Source of the DNA: Primulina eburnea
Taxonomy: Eukaryota > Streptophyta > Magnoliopsida > Lamiales > Gesneriaceae
Direction: 5' to 3'
Assembly (NCBI RefSeq): GCF_022965805.1
Contig: NC_133110.1
Span: forward strand, 30,810,668-30,874,667
Length of the DNA stretch: 64,000 bases
The notes beneath the pieces were generated by a model that saw only the letters and a list, made by a program, of their open reading frames with translations, did not search any database and had not been told where the DNA came from. A program made the position numbers and the translations under genes. Below are positions 1 to 12,500 of the stretch, piece after piece; the first letter of the stretch is position 1, and the number at the start of each line of letters is the position of its first letter.

Positions 1-1082
1 TAGGTGTATGCTAGGATATTTGTGTTGTATGATTGTAATAATTATCAATTTTTAAAGTGGGCTTGGTTTATGGCCCGTTCCCACCCCATGAGATGTATCC
101 CTATGTGCCATGGATATTTATTTGTAAATATTAGAATAGGGGAAGATCAAGATTGGAAGATGGTGGCCTTGGTGATTATGAAGATCGAAGACATGTAATA
201 TTGGATGCTAATGTAATAATTTAGTTGCATTGCATCCCGTGCATTTACCCTAGGATTGGACCTAGGCCCGTGTTTGGCTCACACGGGCCATTAGTTTTGG
301 GGCGATTGATCATCCTTGTATTGTTTTCTATTTATGATATATGCATGATATGTTATAAATAATGAGTATGTGCGTTATTATTATTATAATAACAAAGTTG
401 CATGAATCCGGCAAACATACGATCAAACATGGCGAGCTTTTAAAATAAAATTAATGATGAGACCTTTCAAAATTAAAAACCCTCATTTTGAATAAGATTC
501 AAAATTAATATCAAGCCCGAAAAGGGGAATTATAAATTTGTTTATAATTTCCTTGTCTTCCATCGACAATGGGTGCATGATGAACGCTACCCGTACTCGG
601 GGCTCGGCTCATATTATTGGGGGGGCCCTGGGTGCCGGAAAGCTGTGACATCCATTGACATGGTGATGTGAACTACGTGGAACTCCCATGATTTCGGCTC
701 ATATTATTGAGGGAACTCATGGCGACCGTCCATTAAGGTTCAACATCGATGGGTAAGGCTTGACACGTGAAGATGAACGATGTCATATTATTGGGTCCTA
801 ATCAAACGTGAGACAAAAGTTTACGTTAAGGGTTGCATTGTGATGCAATTGGAAACTACCTTTTAGGAATTGTGATTGGCTGATATTATTCGGGATCATA
901 ATTCGCTAATTGGACCTTACGTACCTACTGAGGAAAGGAGTTTCCCGTTTTCACTAGAGGGTAGTGAAAAATGTCAAAACAGTGGGAGTAAATATTTATA
1001 AAGTTAAAGTCCATACTTTATATCTTACCAAATATTTTAAATAGTCATCAACATTTATCTGTTTTACTTTTCAGTACAAATT
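1..1082 (+). other. copia leader region, non-coding
   Basis: AT-rich sequence before gag with no convincing coding frame; a 64-codon open frame at 4-198 has no family resemblance. It holds four copies of a CATATTATTG-like motif, near 606-620, 696-710, 781-793 and 877-891, at intervals of roughly 85-100 bp. A pyrimidine-rich stretch ending TTTTCAG near 1070-1076 resembles a splice acceptor just before the gag start. Confidence 0.55.
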
Positions 1083-1949
1083 TTGACAATGTCTTCGATT
1101 CGCAATCCGATACCTGCAATACTCGACAAACACATGTTAACCGGACCTAATTACCTCACTTGGCTAAGAAACCTAAAAATCGTCTTGAATTCGGAAAGGG
1201 TAACATATACACTAACTCAGTCGCCCCCTGTTGAGGCTCCGACTGACTGCAATCCTGAGGAATTGCAGGCTTACAAGGAATGGTGTGACCATGACTTGAT
1301 AGCCAGGTGTTATATGCTGACTTCTATGAACGATGAGCTTCAGAGGCGTTTTGAGGGTGCAAAGAGTGCTGCTGACATTCATTTGCATCTCAAAGAGCTC
1401 TTTGGTGAGCAAACACGACCTCTAAGGCATGCTACCGTCAAGGAGCTGATCACTTTGCGCATGCGAGATGGGGCCTCGGTCCATGAGCATGGCTTAAAGG
1501 TGATCGGGCTCGTGGACAAGCTCGTTGGCATGGATTTGATCTTGCCTTCGGAGTTGACCACGGACGTGTTGCTGTTATCGCTGCCTAGCTCATTTGATCC
1601 TTTTGTGGTGAACTTCAACATGAACAAGATGGAACCGACCCTTGAGGAGTTGGTAAACATGCTTGTTACCTTTGAGTCCACTATCAAGAAAGAGAAGTCG
1701 GTTCTTTATGTGGGTTCTTCATCTGGTACGAAGATTGATCCACATGGGAATGGAAAGAAGCGTTCTTTCCAACGTCCCGAGAAGAACGAGCCCTTGTTGA
1801 GGCAATCTCCGAATCCCGTTGTGGCAGCCAGACCAGTTAAGGCTGACAAGACTGGTGATGTTTGTCATCACTGTAAGAAGCCTGGACATTGGAGGCGAAA
1901 TTGCAAAGAATATCTTGCCCAGAAGTGTTCTGGAAACGGTATGTTCTAA
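1083..1949 (+). CDS. gag: copia gag polyprotein (capsid and zinc knuckle)
   Basis: This 288-codon frame is a Ty1/copia Gag, which forms the cytoplasmic virus-like particle and binds element RNA. The N-terminal part shows the family pattern (NYLTW near residue 24, then a helical UBN2-type domain). A CCHC knuckle, CHHCKKPGHWRRNC, lies at about residues 261-274. The frame ends shortly after the knuckle, where protease would follow, and the protease sequence resumes at 1983. In an intact element gag would normally continue into pol, so the stop probably marks decay. The ATG at 1083 follows a pyrimidine tract and is the first in frame; a second Met lies two codons later. Confidence 0.88.
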   Translation: MTMSSIRNPIPAILDKHMLTGPNYLTWLRNLKIVLNSERVTYTLTQSPPVEAPTDCNPEELQAYKEWCDHDLIARCYMLTSMNDELQRRFEGAKSAADIHLHLKELFGEQTRPLRHATVKELITLRMRDGASVHEHGLKVIGLVDKLVGMDLILPSELTTDVLLLSLPSSFDPFVVNFNMNKMEPTLEELVNMLVTFESTIKKEKSVLYVGSSSGTKIDPHGNGKKRSFQRPEKNEPLLRQSPNPVVAARPVKADKTGDVCHHCKKPGHWRRNCKEYLAQKCSGNGMF

Positions 1950-1982
1950 ATTTAAGTAAACATTTTAATTAACTCTACTTCT

Positions 1983-3516
1983 TGGGTATTAGATACCGGT
2001 TGTGACTCACATCTCTGTAATGGGTTACAGGTGATGAGAAGAAGTAGGAAGCTTAAGGAGGTGTGACCTTCTTGAGGATGGGCAATGGAGCAAGAGTTGC
2101 TGCCAAGACCTTAAGAGATGTTTACTTATTGTTGAACAATAGTTTTAAGTTAATTAAGAGATGTTTGTTTGTACCTTTTTGATGAAAAAACATTATTTCC
2201 ATTTCTATTGTAATAAAGATGGATATTCTTGTTTATTTAGCAAAGGTGTTTGCAACATTTACAAGAATGAATGTTTAATTGGTACTTGAGAACTTGAAAA
2301 CGATCTCTATAACTTAAAATTAAAAGATATTCCATTAAATGTCCATTCAAAGGCAGATGATAGAACTCGAAGGAGTTCGAGAGAAACCCACAATTATAGA
2401 ACCCACACCCGATGAGCCAAGAGAGGAGATACAAGCTCCTAGCAGATAAGAGAAAGTCTCGAGACCACCTATGAGGTATGGTCAGCTTCTTGAAGAAGGC
2501 CATGATGAGCCTAACCATGGATGTGATCCATGGACCTTCAAGGAAGCGTTATCTGATGCCAATTCATCCAAGTGACTTGAAGAAATGGAATCTGAGTTGA
2601 ATTCCATACATTCGAACCAAGTGTAGGATCTTGTTGATCCACCTGTGGGAACTGTTCCCACAGGGACTTGGGGAGGATGGGAAGGTGTTGACTTCAAGGC
2701 GCGATTGGTGGCAAAAGGATGTACTCAAAGACAAGGAGTTGACTTTGAGGAAACCTTTTCCCAATCGCAATGTTCAAGTCCATAAGGATTTTATTAGCCA
2801 TAGCTGCATAGTATGACTATGAGATATGGCAGATGGATGTCAAGACAAACTTTCTTAAATGGGGATTTTAAGAAAGTTATTTACATGTCTTAACCTGAAG
2901 GGTTTACATCTATCGGAAGTGAGCATATGGTATGCAAACTTCAGAGATCTATTTATGATCTAAAGCAGGCATCTAGGAGTTGGAACCTCATATTCGACAG
3001 TACAATCAAATAGTTTGATTTACTAAGAATCATGAGGGACCCTATGTGTATAAGAAGGTCAGTGGGAGTGTTGTGACATTCCTGGTGTTATATGTTGATA
3101 ACATTATACTCATTGGGAATGATGTAGGAATGTTGCAATCAACAAAGATATGGTTAGCGAGTAAGTTCTCGATGAAGGACTTGGGTGAAGCATCTTTTGT
3201 ATTGGGATACAGATCTATTGAGATAGATCGAAAAGATGGCTTGGTCTCACCCAGTCCACATACATGATACCATCGTGAAGCGGTTCTCGATGGATGCGTC
3301 CTTGAGAGGACATCTACCAATGTGTCATGGCGTGTCCCTATCCAAGTCTGTCTCCTGAGACTGATGCAGAGATAGTGACGATGACACGCATTCCGTATGC
3401 TTCGGCAATTGGTAACATCATGTATGGGATGATATCTACACGTCCTGACGTGGCGTTTTCACTAAGTGTAGTGAAAAGATATCAATCGAACCCCGGTCTT
3501 CCACAACTAGAAAGCT
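1983..3516 (+). pseudogene. copia pol remnant: protease, pre-integrase and RT fragments
   Basis: Fragments follow the copia order. The protease active site LDTG is at about 1989-2000 and the surrounding frame soon breaks. A pre-integrase-like piece (NECLIGTCELE) lies near 2265-2300. From about 2390 the sequence reads as the hinge before RT, followed by RT pieces: a GKV..R.DWWQKDVL-type stretch at about 2670-2730, KTAFLNG-like near 2845-2870, and LYVDNIILIGND near 3080-3125, where the catalytic YVDD is YVDN. The whole integrase core is absent between about 2310 and 2390, which indicates an internal deletion. Many stops and frameshifts are present. Confidence 0.82.
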
Positions 3517-4074
3517 GTGAAAGACATCCTCAAGTTGTTGAGAAGGACCAATAAGTTGTTCTTGGTCTATGGGGGTAAAGAACTGAAATTGGAAGGCTAT
3601 ACCGACTCTAGCTTCCAAAGCGATATCGATAACTCGAAGTCAACCTCTAGTTTCGTATTCATGCTCAACGGTGCTGCTGTCTCTTGGAAGAGTTCCAAGC
3701 AAGACAATATTACGGATTCCAGCACAGAGGCCGAATACATTGCTGCATCAGATGCAGCAAGAGAGGCTGTTTGGATAAGGAATTTCGTCCAAGAGTTGGA
3801 CGTCATTCCTAATGGAATTGCTCCTATCCCGGTGTTGTGTGACAACACGGGAGCTATAGCTCAAGCAAAGGAGCCTAGGTCTCATCAGAAATCCAAACAA
3901 GTATTGAAAAGGTACCACATCCTCGGAGAGATTGTGGAAAGAAGAGTAGTGTCTATTGACAAAGTCGGCTCCGCAGATTATGTTGTTGATTCACTAGCTA
4001 AGCCTTTACCTGGACCATTATTCGACAAGCATCGCGAATCAATGGGTTTTAAGCATATGGGTAGTTGGCTCTAG
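3517..4074 (+). pseudogene. copia RNase H domain, C-terminal end of pol
   Basis: The open frame of 185 codons covers the end of RT and the RNase H domain. YTDSSF at about residues 28-33 contains the first catalytic aspartate. A conserved STEAEYIAASDAAREA segment lies near residues 68-83, and ADYVVDSLAKPLPGPLF comes near the C-terminus. The RNase H domain removes the RNA template during reverse transcription. It is out of frame with the RT pieces before it, so it cannot be translated as part of one polyprotein. The TAG at 4072-4074 lies just before the purine tract, as in intact copia elements. Confidence 0.85.
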
Positions 4075-4077
4075 TGC

Positions 4078-4088
4078 AAGTGGGAGAT
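4078..4088 (+). other. copia polypurine tract
   Basis: AAGTGGGAGAT directly precedes the LTR start TGTTAG. This is the usual plus-strand priming site of plant copia elements. Confidence 0.8.
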
Positions 4089-6266
4089 TGTTAGAGTAGG
4101 TGCCCGTCGAGCCAAGTGTTGGCCGAGTGTTCACAATGAAACTCTATGTATAAGCAGTCTTTATTTTAATAATATTTGAAATTATTATTTTGGCAAATCT
4201 TTATCTGTATACCCATGCTAGCTGCATAGATAAAGCCCTTGAATATACAAATAGTAGAAAGAATATGAGATGCTCATATGATGAGTATCATGAAACTCAT
4301 ATTTGTAATACTGTATATTCTAAACGGTTCCTAGTCGATTCAGCCGCCACTAAGAAGGATATAGGCCGCTCGAGTTAGAGACTAGTATCTGCGATGTGAG
4401 TACCATGTTTCATTGGTAGGGGACATTGTGATGTCCGAACATGCAGATAGGTGCTCCTTGTAGAGTGCACTGAACAACCCTCCATAAAAGGACTTTCCAA
4501 GTGGTTCTCACTTATCGAGTGGAAAAGTCCTGGTTTATGGTTGTACAGAATTAGTCCTTATGACCCGGGACAACATTGAGACTCTATGTGCTAGAATTAC
4601 ACTTTGACTTGTTTACCGACTCTCATGGGGTCATCAGGTGGCAAGGTTGGGTGTTCTGTCGAAACACATAGGAGTCGATGCATTGTAGTCGGGGATTCAC
4701 CGCTTACCTTCGGGTATGGATATCCTATGTGTTATCATGTGTATGTAGATCGAAATCTCTGGCCAGAGTATGGTTGTAATTATGAAAGGTGTTTCATAGA
4801 TTACACCATCGATGCAACTACGACATGACACATAGTATCGATTCATTGACAACTCTCGATAAACCAATGGTTGTCGAATCGATCGGGATATATGAGTTGA
4901 AGGGACCGTACTGTACGCTAACCATAATTGAATGGTTCTTGCAGGCACTATCATGTGATACCTAGGGAATCACGTAAGCGATGCTGCTAGGCGTTTAACG
5001 TGATTGGTTGGGTACTATCAGACTTGAGTTCTGACGTTCTTACTATCAAGGAGTTGATAAGTAAGAATGGAGCAATTGGGGTATGCTCGAATAAGGACAT
5101 GTTTAGTCCGAATCACATGGAGATGTGAACCCACGGCTAGTTGTATCAATGAACCATTGAGGGCCACACAAGTACTAGATTTGTAAATCCCGATGAGAAG
5201 TAAAAATAGTTCAATGTGTTGAACGGCTTATAAAGGAGTTTATAAGCGTAAGGAAAATTAGAAGTATGACTTCTATAAAGGAGAAAATAGTTCAATGTGT
5301 TGAACGACTTATAAATGAGTTTATAAGTGTAAAGAAAAATAGAAGTATGACTTCTATGAGAGAAATATAAATTTTAATTTATGGAAGTGTTCCTAGATTA
5401 AAATTTGGCCAAGTGACTAATGTTTTTGAAAATTGTGATTTTCATAAACATTATTATGGACTAAATTAAATTAATTCAAGTGTTGAATTAATTAAACACT
5501 AGTGGGCCTAGTAGAGCCCAAATAATTAACTTAATTCAAGTGTTGGATTAATTAAATAATATTGAGTCTTGTAGAGCTCAATTAAAATAATTATTTAACT
5601 AGTGGGACTTGGGTAAATTCAAGTAATGTTTAAATAGTCTCAAATGTGTTTGAGATATTTAAATTTAGTCCAAAGTTTTTAATTTGATTAAAAACTATAT
5701 AATATGCATGCATGGGAGGTGAAGAGTTGGGGAATACTTTTGATTAAAATAATGGTTGGCATGCAACTTTTTGAATCAACTTTTTGCAACCCCAAGACTA
5801 GTCTCTCCTCCCTCATTACACATGGATGATGGCCGAAATTCCTACACCAATTCTCTCCAAGTTTTCTCCATTTTTGTGTTCTTCAATTGTTGAAGAATAC
5901 ACACACTTTTCTTTGAAAAATCCTCTTAGTTTTCTAGTGCAAATTAAGAGGGGATTTACCTAGTTAGTGGTGGGCCTTATTTTGAAGGAAAGTTTCAAGT
6001 TTTTGGAGGAGAGCTTGTAGATCTTCATGCCATTCAAGAGCTAAGGTGTTTACACCTTAGTTGGAGCCATAAAATCAATCCTTGTGATTGATAGGTAATT
6101 TTCTCAACACCCTATGCTTGAAAGTTGAGATTTTGTATATGTTTGCACAACTAGTACATGGTGTTCAATTTTGAAAAATTTTTATACCAAAATTTCGGTT
6201 TTCATGTTTTGAAAACATTTTTGTGCTTCCGTTGCGATTTTGAACACCGTATATCGATCCCTTTCA
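4089..6266 (+). repeat. copia 3' LTR
   Basis: Runs from TGTTAGAGTAGG to a final TTTCA, about 2.18 kb and AT-rich. It begins right after the purine tract and ends where gypsy LTR sequence resumes. It has no partner LTR in the window, so the end rests on the dinucleotide ends and on the interrupted host LTR. Confidence 0.85.
5203..5364 (+). repeat. 81-bp tandem duplication inside copia LTR
   Basis: Two diverged copies, starting at 5203 and 5284, each beginning AAAATAGTTCAATGTGTTGA and ending near GAAGTATGACTTCTAT. Confidence 0.75.
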
Positions 6267-8216
6267 ATCCAGCCCCACCTGTTGTCATGCACACATACAA
6301 AACAAGACAACAGCCGGATAACTCCGGTGAGAATAAATCCCAGTATAAAACATGGTAAGCATGTATATATTCAAAATAAATCATGATTAGAATCAAAATA
6401 ATAGATTTCCTAATCTACGAAATCCATTTAAACTCGCATGCCATTTAAATCAATAATTATGCACATAAACAATCTAAATCATACAAACATGCTATCATAA
6501 CTGAAAGCAATAACGATGGGTCCCATGATCTAGGAGCCACATCCATATGAGCATGCAGTCCTAATCAAATCATGTCTAGACTCGACTCAACTATAACTCT
6601 AGGGATCCCGGGGTGAATAAGACGTCACTGGCTGTCACCTACCCAACCACTCGGGGCGACTGTACGTCTTATTCCTAGACTTCGGTCCGAGCTGTATCGA
6701 CGGCTGGCAATAGGAGTAATGACTACTCCTAAGTTGAGATACACCAAACGTCTAGAAGTCTGACAATGACTGTCAAGACTTTCCTATCTTAAATGCAATG
6801 AATAACAATCTGTAAACAAGCATAATCATATTCATAACTGAATATCACAATTATCTTACCTGCTTGAATACAATTCTAAAATCAAAGCATAATCAGGTAA
6901 CAATATAAATAATAATCTAGTATGTGATTTTATTGAGAAACTCAAATGAGATTTCATTTGAGTTGGGACTTCCCGAATATCACATGCATTATACCTTTGC
7001 CGTCCCTATCTGACGAAGACGATGACCTGTATCCAAATCTGTCCAAATCTGAAATGACAATATCAATACGCTGTATCAGTGCATAACTCAAGACACACTC
7101 TGTTCTGATCAATACTCTACTCAGTACATAATCTGATCAATATCTGAACAAGATACAATCTGATTCATATCAACGAATATCACGATGAAATCTAAATCAT
7201 AACTGAATCTGATAAATTTAAATCAACTGATGTTTCGACGGCATAATAATACAACCTGAATAACCCCGTCAGTTCTGAACATCACAAATACACTACCAGA
7301 ATTCCTAATAAATCTCAGTACAATCTATAACTTCAGTATCTGTACCTTGTAAAATGAATAACAGCATAATTCTGATAGCAATCTCAATCAAATCAACTCT
7401 AAAATTCATAACAATGCCATACCCAGTCTATTTATAAATCTGACTTCGATTCTACAATATCTACGGTAGCAGAAACACCATATCTGAATCATATTCAATT
7501 CTAACAACATCATAAATTCAAATCTTGTCTAAACGTAATAAAACTTACGTCCAGTTGTAGCCTGCGTTGATAGGAACACAGTACCGAAGTCGGATTCCAA
7601 TTCAGAAAAACGATTTGCTCGTAAATCAATTTTGAACATTAAGAACGAAGCTTTTCCTTCAAATCTTGATTTCTCCTCTTCTGAAATGAGATTTACGCAT
7701 ATAAATATATATATATACTTACACTCACATGCAGCAAAGCACATGGTTCGTCCTTCGCGCAACACATCTCGCGCATATGCGCGGCCACTACTCGCGCATA
7801 TGCGCGAGACCTACTGTCTCGGCGAAACTGCTACTCGCGCATATGCGCCATTAATTCCGCGCATATGCGCCACCCCTTCTGGCCCTCCCGCGCATATGCG
7901 CCACTCTACTCGCGCATATGCGCCACTGGTTCTGGCCTTGCCGCGCATGTGCGCGCACTTACACCGCGCATGTGCGCCAAACTTTCTGGATTTCTCCCTT
8001 GGCTTCTCGTATGGCTCGCGCGTACACTTCTCGCGCATATGCGCGAGACCTTCGAGTCACGCACACGCAATATTCTTCCTTTCAAAATCTAACAAGAACG
8101 CGTCCCGTCTATAATCATCTCGATTAATTCAATAAATCATTCCGGATGAATCTCCGATTACAGTAATCATATCCAAATCATTTCAGATTACGGTAATTAA
8201 ATTCTCGGGCATTACA
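6267..8216 (-). repeat. gypsy LTR J (minus strand), split by the copia insertion
   Basis: Read on the minus strand it starts TGTAATGCCCGAGA-like at 8216 (plus-strand end CTCGGGCATTACA). It carries the same R/U5 landmarks as the LTRs of B, C and H: a splice-donor-like GGACGTAAGTTT near 7541-7552, the long hairpin with arms GAATAAGACGT near 6615-6675, GGGATCCC near 6604, and two short stem-loops near 6279-6330. Its remaining end lies beyond the copia element, outside the window. Solo LTR or full element cannot be decided here. Confidence 0.8.
7768..8048 (-). promoter_or_regulatory. U3 palindrome cluster, CGCGCATATGCGCG type (LTR J)
   Basis: About nine copies of a 12-14 bp palindrome, mostly GCGCATATGCGC with some GCGCATGTGCGC, spaced irregularly at about 20-40 bp. 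A TATA-like run lies at 7701-7717, about 51 bp downstream in LTR sense. The cluster is far richer in CpG than its AT-rich surroundings. A regulatory role is inferred from position. Confidence 0.65.
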
Positions 8217-10536
8217 TTTTATAGCTCGTCAAAAAACCGATGATGCTTCAAACATTGTGGATTTGTTCTTTAGAAAAGTCGTTAGGTTGCGTGGCATGCC
8301 TAGGACTATTGTTTTTTGTCGCGATGTTAAATTCTTGAGTTACTTTTGGAAGACTTTATGGGCTAAACTTGGCACAAAATTGTTATTTTCTACTACTTGT
8401 CATCCTCAAACGGATGGAAAAACTGAAGTTGTCAATAGAACTTGTGGAAAACTTTTGCGTGCTATTCTTAAAAAGAACTTGGATTGACATTTCTATGAAC
8501 TTTATTTTGCGGTTGCCTAGGACTAAGAAGAGGAGGGATTCTATTTTTGTTGATGTGGATATATTCTCTAAGATGGCACATTTTATAACTTGTCATAAAA
8601 CCGATGATGCTTCAAACATTGCGGATTTGTTCTTTAGAGAAGTCGTTAGGTTGCATGGCATGCCTAGGACTATTGTTTCTAGTCGCGATGTTAAATTCTT
8701 GAGTTACTTTTGGAAGACTTTATGGGATAAACTTGGCACAAATATGTTGTTTTCTACTACTTGTCATCCCAAACGGATGGACAACTGAAGTTGTCAATAA
8801 AACTTCGGGAACACTTTTGCGAACTATTCTTAAAAAGAACTTGGATTGACATTTCTATGGACTTTATTTTGGGGTTGCCTAGGAATAAGAAGGGGAGGGA
8901 TTCTATTTTTGTTGTTGTGGATAGGTTCTCTAAGATGGCACATTTTATAGCTCGTCATAAAACCGATGATGCTTCAAACATTGTGGATTTGTTCTTTAGA
9001 GAAGTCGTTAGGTTGCGTGGCATGCCTAGGACTATTGTTTCTGGTCGCGATGTTAAATTCTTGAGTTACTTTTGGAAGACTTTATGGGCTAAACTTGGCA
9101 CAAAATTGTTATTTTCTACTACTTGTCATCCTCAAACGGATGGACAAACTGAAGTTGTCAATAGAACTTGTGGAACACTTTTGCGTGCTATTCTTAAAAA
9201 GTACTTGGATTGACATTTCTATGAACTTTATTTTGCGGTTGCCTAGGACTAAGATGAGGAGGGATTCTATTTTTGTTGTTGTGGATATATTCTCTAAGAT
9301 GGCACATTTTATAACTTGTCATAAAACCGATGATGCTTCAAACATTGCGGATTTGTTCTTTAGAGAAGTCGTTAGGTTGCATGGCATGCCTAGGACTATT
9401 GTTTCTAGTCGCGATGTTAAATTCTTAAGTTACTTTTGGAAGACTTTATGGGCTAAACTTGGCACATATATGTTGTTTTCTACTACTTGTCATCCCAAAC
9501 GGATGGACAACTGAAGTTGTCAATAAAACTTCGGGAACACTTTTGCGAACTATTCTTAAAAAGAACTTGGATTGACATTTCTATGGACTTTATTTTGGGG
9601 TTGCCTAGGACTAAGAAGGGGAGGGATTCTATTTTTGTTGTTGTGGATAGATTCTCTAAGATGGCACATTTTATAGCTCGTCATAAAACCAATGATGCTT
9701 CAAACATTGTGGATTTGTTCTTTAGAGAAGTCGTTAGGTTGCGTGGCATGCCTAGGACTATTGTTTCTGGTCGCGATGTTAAATTCTTGAGTTACTTTTG
9801 GAAGACTTTATGGGCTAAACTTGGCACAAAATTGTTATTTTCTACTACTTGTCATCTTCAAACCGATGGACAAACTGAAGTTGTCAATAGAACTTGTGGA
9901 ACACTTTTGCGTGCTATTCTTAAAAAGAACTTGGATTGACATTTCTATGAACTTTATTTTGCGGTTGCCTAGGACTAAGATGAGGAGGGATTCTATTTTT
10001 GTTGTTGTGGATATATTCTCTAAGCTGGCACATTTTATAACTTGTCATAAAACCGATGATGCTTCAAACATTGCGGATTTGTTCTTTAGAGAAGTCGTTA
10101 GGTTGCATGGCATGCCTAGGACTATTGTTTCTAGTCGCGATGTTAAATTCTTGAGTTACTTTTGGAAGACTTTATGGGCTAAACTTGGCACAAATATGTT
10201 GTTTTCTACTACTTGTCATCCCAAACGGATGGACAACTGAAGTTGTCAATAAAACTTCGGGAACACTTTTGCGAACTATTCTTAAAAAGAACTTGGATTG
10301 ACATTTCTATGGACTTTAATTTGGGGTTGCCTAGGACTAAGAAGGGGAGGGATTCTATTTTTGTTGTTGTGGATAGGTTCTCTAAGATGGCACATTTTAT
10401 AGCTCGTCATAAAACCGATTATGCTTCAAACATTGTGGATTTGTTCTTTAGAGAAGTCGTTAGGTTGCGTGGCATGCCTAGGACTATTGTTTCTGGTCGC
10501 GATGTTAAATTCTTGAGTTACTTTTGGAAGACTTTA
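8217..10536 (+). repeat. integrase-derived satellite array, left half (726-bp dimers)
   Basis: Tandem monomers alternate between 362 and 364 bp; monomer boundaries (the TGA of TTGGATTGA) end at 8487, 8849, 9213, 9575, 9939 and 10301. Two types alternate. Type A reads ATGAACTTTATTTTGCGG with GCATGGCATG; type B reads ATGGACTTTATTTTGGGG with GCGTGGCATG. Each monomer encodes most of a Ty3/gypsy integrase catalytic core resembling CRM/Reina chromoviruses: [27 protein letters not shown]. The monomers include broken frames and altered catalytic residues, so no functional enzyme is implied. Element A interrupts the array; the same monomer resumes in phase at 35303. Confidence 0.93.
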
Positions 10537-12462
10537 TGTGGGGACACGGACGCTAATCAAGTTCTTAATAATCATTGGGACTAATTAATCAATTATAAAA
10601 CAGGATCTAAAATTTTTTTCTTTTTAAAGTGCGGAACGTAGTGAAATCAAACTAATATACATATCAGTTAAAATACAATACAAGTCATGTACTGCATACA
10701 TTCAACTAAACTAAGGTTTAACAACTAATGTCAAGTGTTCCAACCCTATTATACATCATACTCAAAGTCCAGAATCTCCACTCTAATCACGATCTTTCTT
10801 CATCTCCTCAACCCTGTACCTGTCCCACCTGTTGTCATGTACACATACAGACAAGACAACTGCCGGATAATTCCGGTGAGAATATAATCCCAGTATAAAC
10901 CAACGAAACATGCAATCATATAAACAAATATAAAGCCTGTAATCAGGTAACAAATATATGTATCAAAATCTGAAACATAATCACTATCAAACTGTCGACA
11001 ATGCTCGTGACTCCACGACTCAGACTAGACTCAATCCTAGCCTAGGGATCCCGATTCTAGAAGTTGGCATGCGTATATCGACTAGCAGTAATAGAAAAGA
11101 CTCCAGTTCTATCCACGCCGATATGGTATCGATCAACAGTAATAGAAAAGACTCCAGTTCTATTCACATCGATACGGTATCGATTACCAGTAATAGAGGA
11201 AGCTATTATTCTATCTACATCAATATAGTACCGATTAACAGTAATAGAAGCAACTCTAATTCTATCCACATCGATATGACATCGATTAACAGTAATAGAA
11301 GAGCTACTAATCTATCCACATCGATACAATACTGATTAACAGTAATAGAAAAAGCCATCATCCTATCCACATCGATAGCCAAACATCCAGTGACATACTT
11401 TGGCACATCCGCCAATACACAATCTTATGACATCGTGCAATGTGCCCGTGGTGAACCCACCACTAACGGCACTTCTGTCATAAGATTACTCTTCTACTAC
11501 CTGTAATCTATAACTCAAGAAAACAAGTATATCAATCAATCAATGCAAATATCAATGCAATAAAGTAAAGTATGTGATTTAGGGAAACCCAAGTCTAAAC
11601 CGACTCAAGTCCATCTCCCAATACCACATTGACTTATACCTTCCTTTTCTTCGGTTTTGAAGCTACGATCTCAAGTCCGAATCTTCTTCACCAATTCTGA
11701 ACAAGCACAATTCGAACTTCACATTATCAATATCAAACTCAACTCAAGACATGAAATTGATTAACTTCATTCTATATCAAATTCGGCGACATAACTACGC
11801 AATTTCGGTATCTCGATAACTCAAACAACAATCCACTAACATCAACAACTCATAATCCACAACAATACCCATCCAAAACACAATAATTCAGCACCATGTA
11901 ATTTCGGCCAACATGCTGGATTTTTCAACAATTGCATACGACATCCGATAACCAATCCGTTTACGGTGTTATGATCTCTAGCTACTCAAGAATACATATC
12001 TATAATAAAATCACAATTCCTCCAACATCTAGATTTTGAAACATGTTGAAATTCAATGAAACTTACATCCTCTAGTAGCTCTTGATGCGAGGAGCGCAGA
12101 ACTATGCTCGGATCGAAAATCGGATGGCCGGATCTTGCAAAATCAATTTTCTATGATAAAAACAACAAAACTTGGAGATATTATCCATGGAGTTTCGAAT
12201 TTCATGCTGAAAAATGTGACAAGGATGAAGGGTTACACGTTAATAAGCTTGGCAAGACAAGTGTCCAACCAAAATTTCCATATTTGCACTTTAGTCCCTC
12301 AACTTTCCATTATTTGCAATTTGGCCCCTATTCAATCTTTTCGATTCAATTTCAATCCTAAATAAGTTCAAACATCTTGGAATATAATTCAACACTCCAT
12401 AATTCTCTAATTCAATAATCTCAGTTTAAAATAATATCATTTCTATAATCTCGGACCTTACA
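10537..12462 (-). repeat. 3' LTR of element A
   Basis: On the minus strand it runs from TGTAAGGTCCGAGA to GTGTCCCCACA, 1926 bp. It lacks the GC-rich U3 palindrome cluster of the other gypsy LTRs here, but has the shared R-region stem-loops (plus-strand 10829-10880) and GGGATCCC (11046-11053). Its partner, the 5' LTR, is about 50 bp shorter because of a tandem-repeat difference. Confidence 0.9.
11076..11379 (-). repeat. 54-bp tandem repeats in LTR A, about six units
   Basis: Units carry a core AACAGTAATAGAA followed by TTCTATCCACATCGAT, so each unit has ATAGAA/TTCTAT arms that can pair, plus ATCGAT borders. The 5' LTR copy (33963-34218) has about five units. The array occupies the same place, next to GGGATCCC, as the hairpin array of LTR B. 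Confidence 0.85.
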
Positions 12463-12500
12463 ATTCTCTCCCTCTAAGATATGATTTCGTCCTCGAAATC
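12463..12500 (-). promoter_or_regulatory. polypurine tract and adjacent hairpin, element A
   Basis: On the minus strand, a purine run AGAGGGAGAGAAT abuts the 3' LTR. Just upstream is an inverted repeat at 12483-12500 with arms GATTTCG and CGAAATC around a 4-base loop. Equivalent hairpins occur in elements C, D and F. Confidence 0.75.

Larger units (their letters stand above)
1..6266 (+). mobile_element. Ty1/copia LTR retrotransposon, 3' part (5' LTR outside window)
   Basis: Seen: a leader, an open gag frame, pol fragments in the copia order (protease, then RT and RNase H), a purine tract and a 3' LTR starting TGTTAG. The 5' LTR and primer site lie left of the window. The integrase core is missing, so the copy is not autonomous. 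Its right end abuts ATCCA (6267-6271). The homologous intact LTR at 19790-19805, read in reverse, shows the uninterrupted sequence GATCCAGCCCC, so the element is inserted in a minus-strand gypsy LTR (J). The clade within copia was not resolved. Confidence 0.9.

Noticed and set aside
7632..8114. Open frames across the palindrome clusters (RAYA/HMRE-type repeats), also at 37794-38282 and 61862-62245
   Set aside because: They arise from the GC-rich palindrome repeats in several frames and both strands, with no family resemblance.
8257..10584. Series of overlapping integrase-like frames as real genes (also 35318-37797 and 62552-63672)
   Set aside because: They are tandem satellite monomers with altered catalytic residues, stops and frame changes at each junction.
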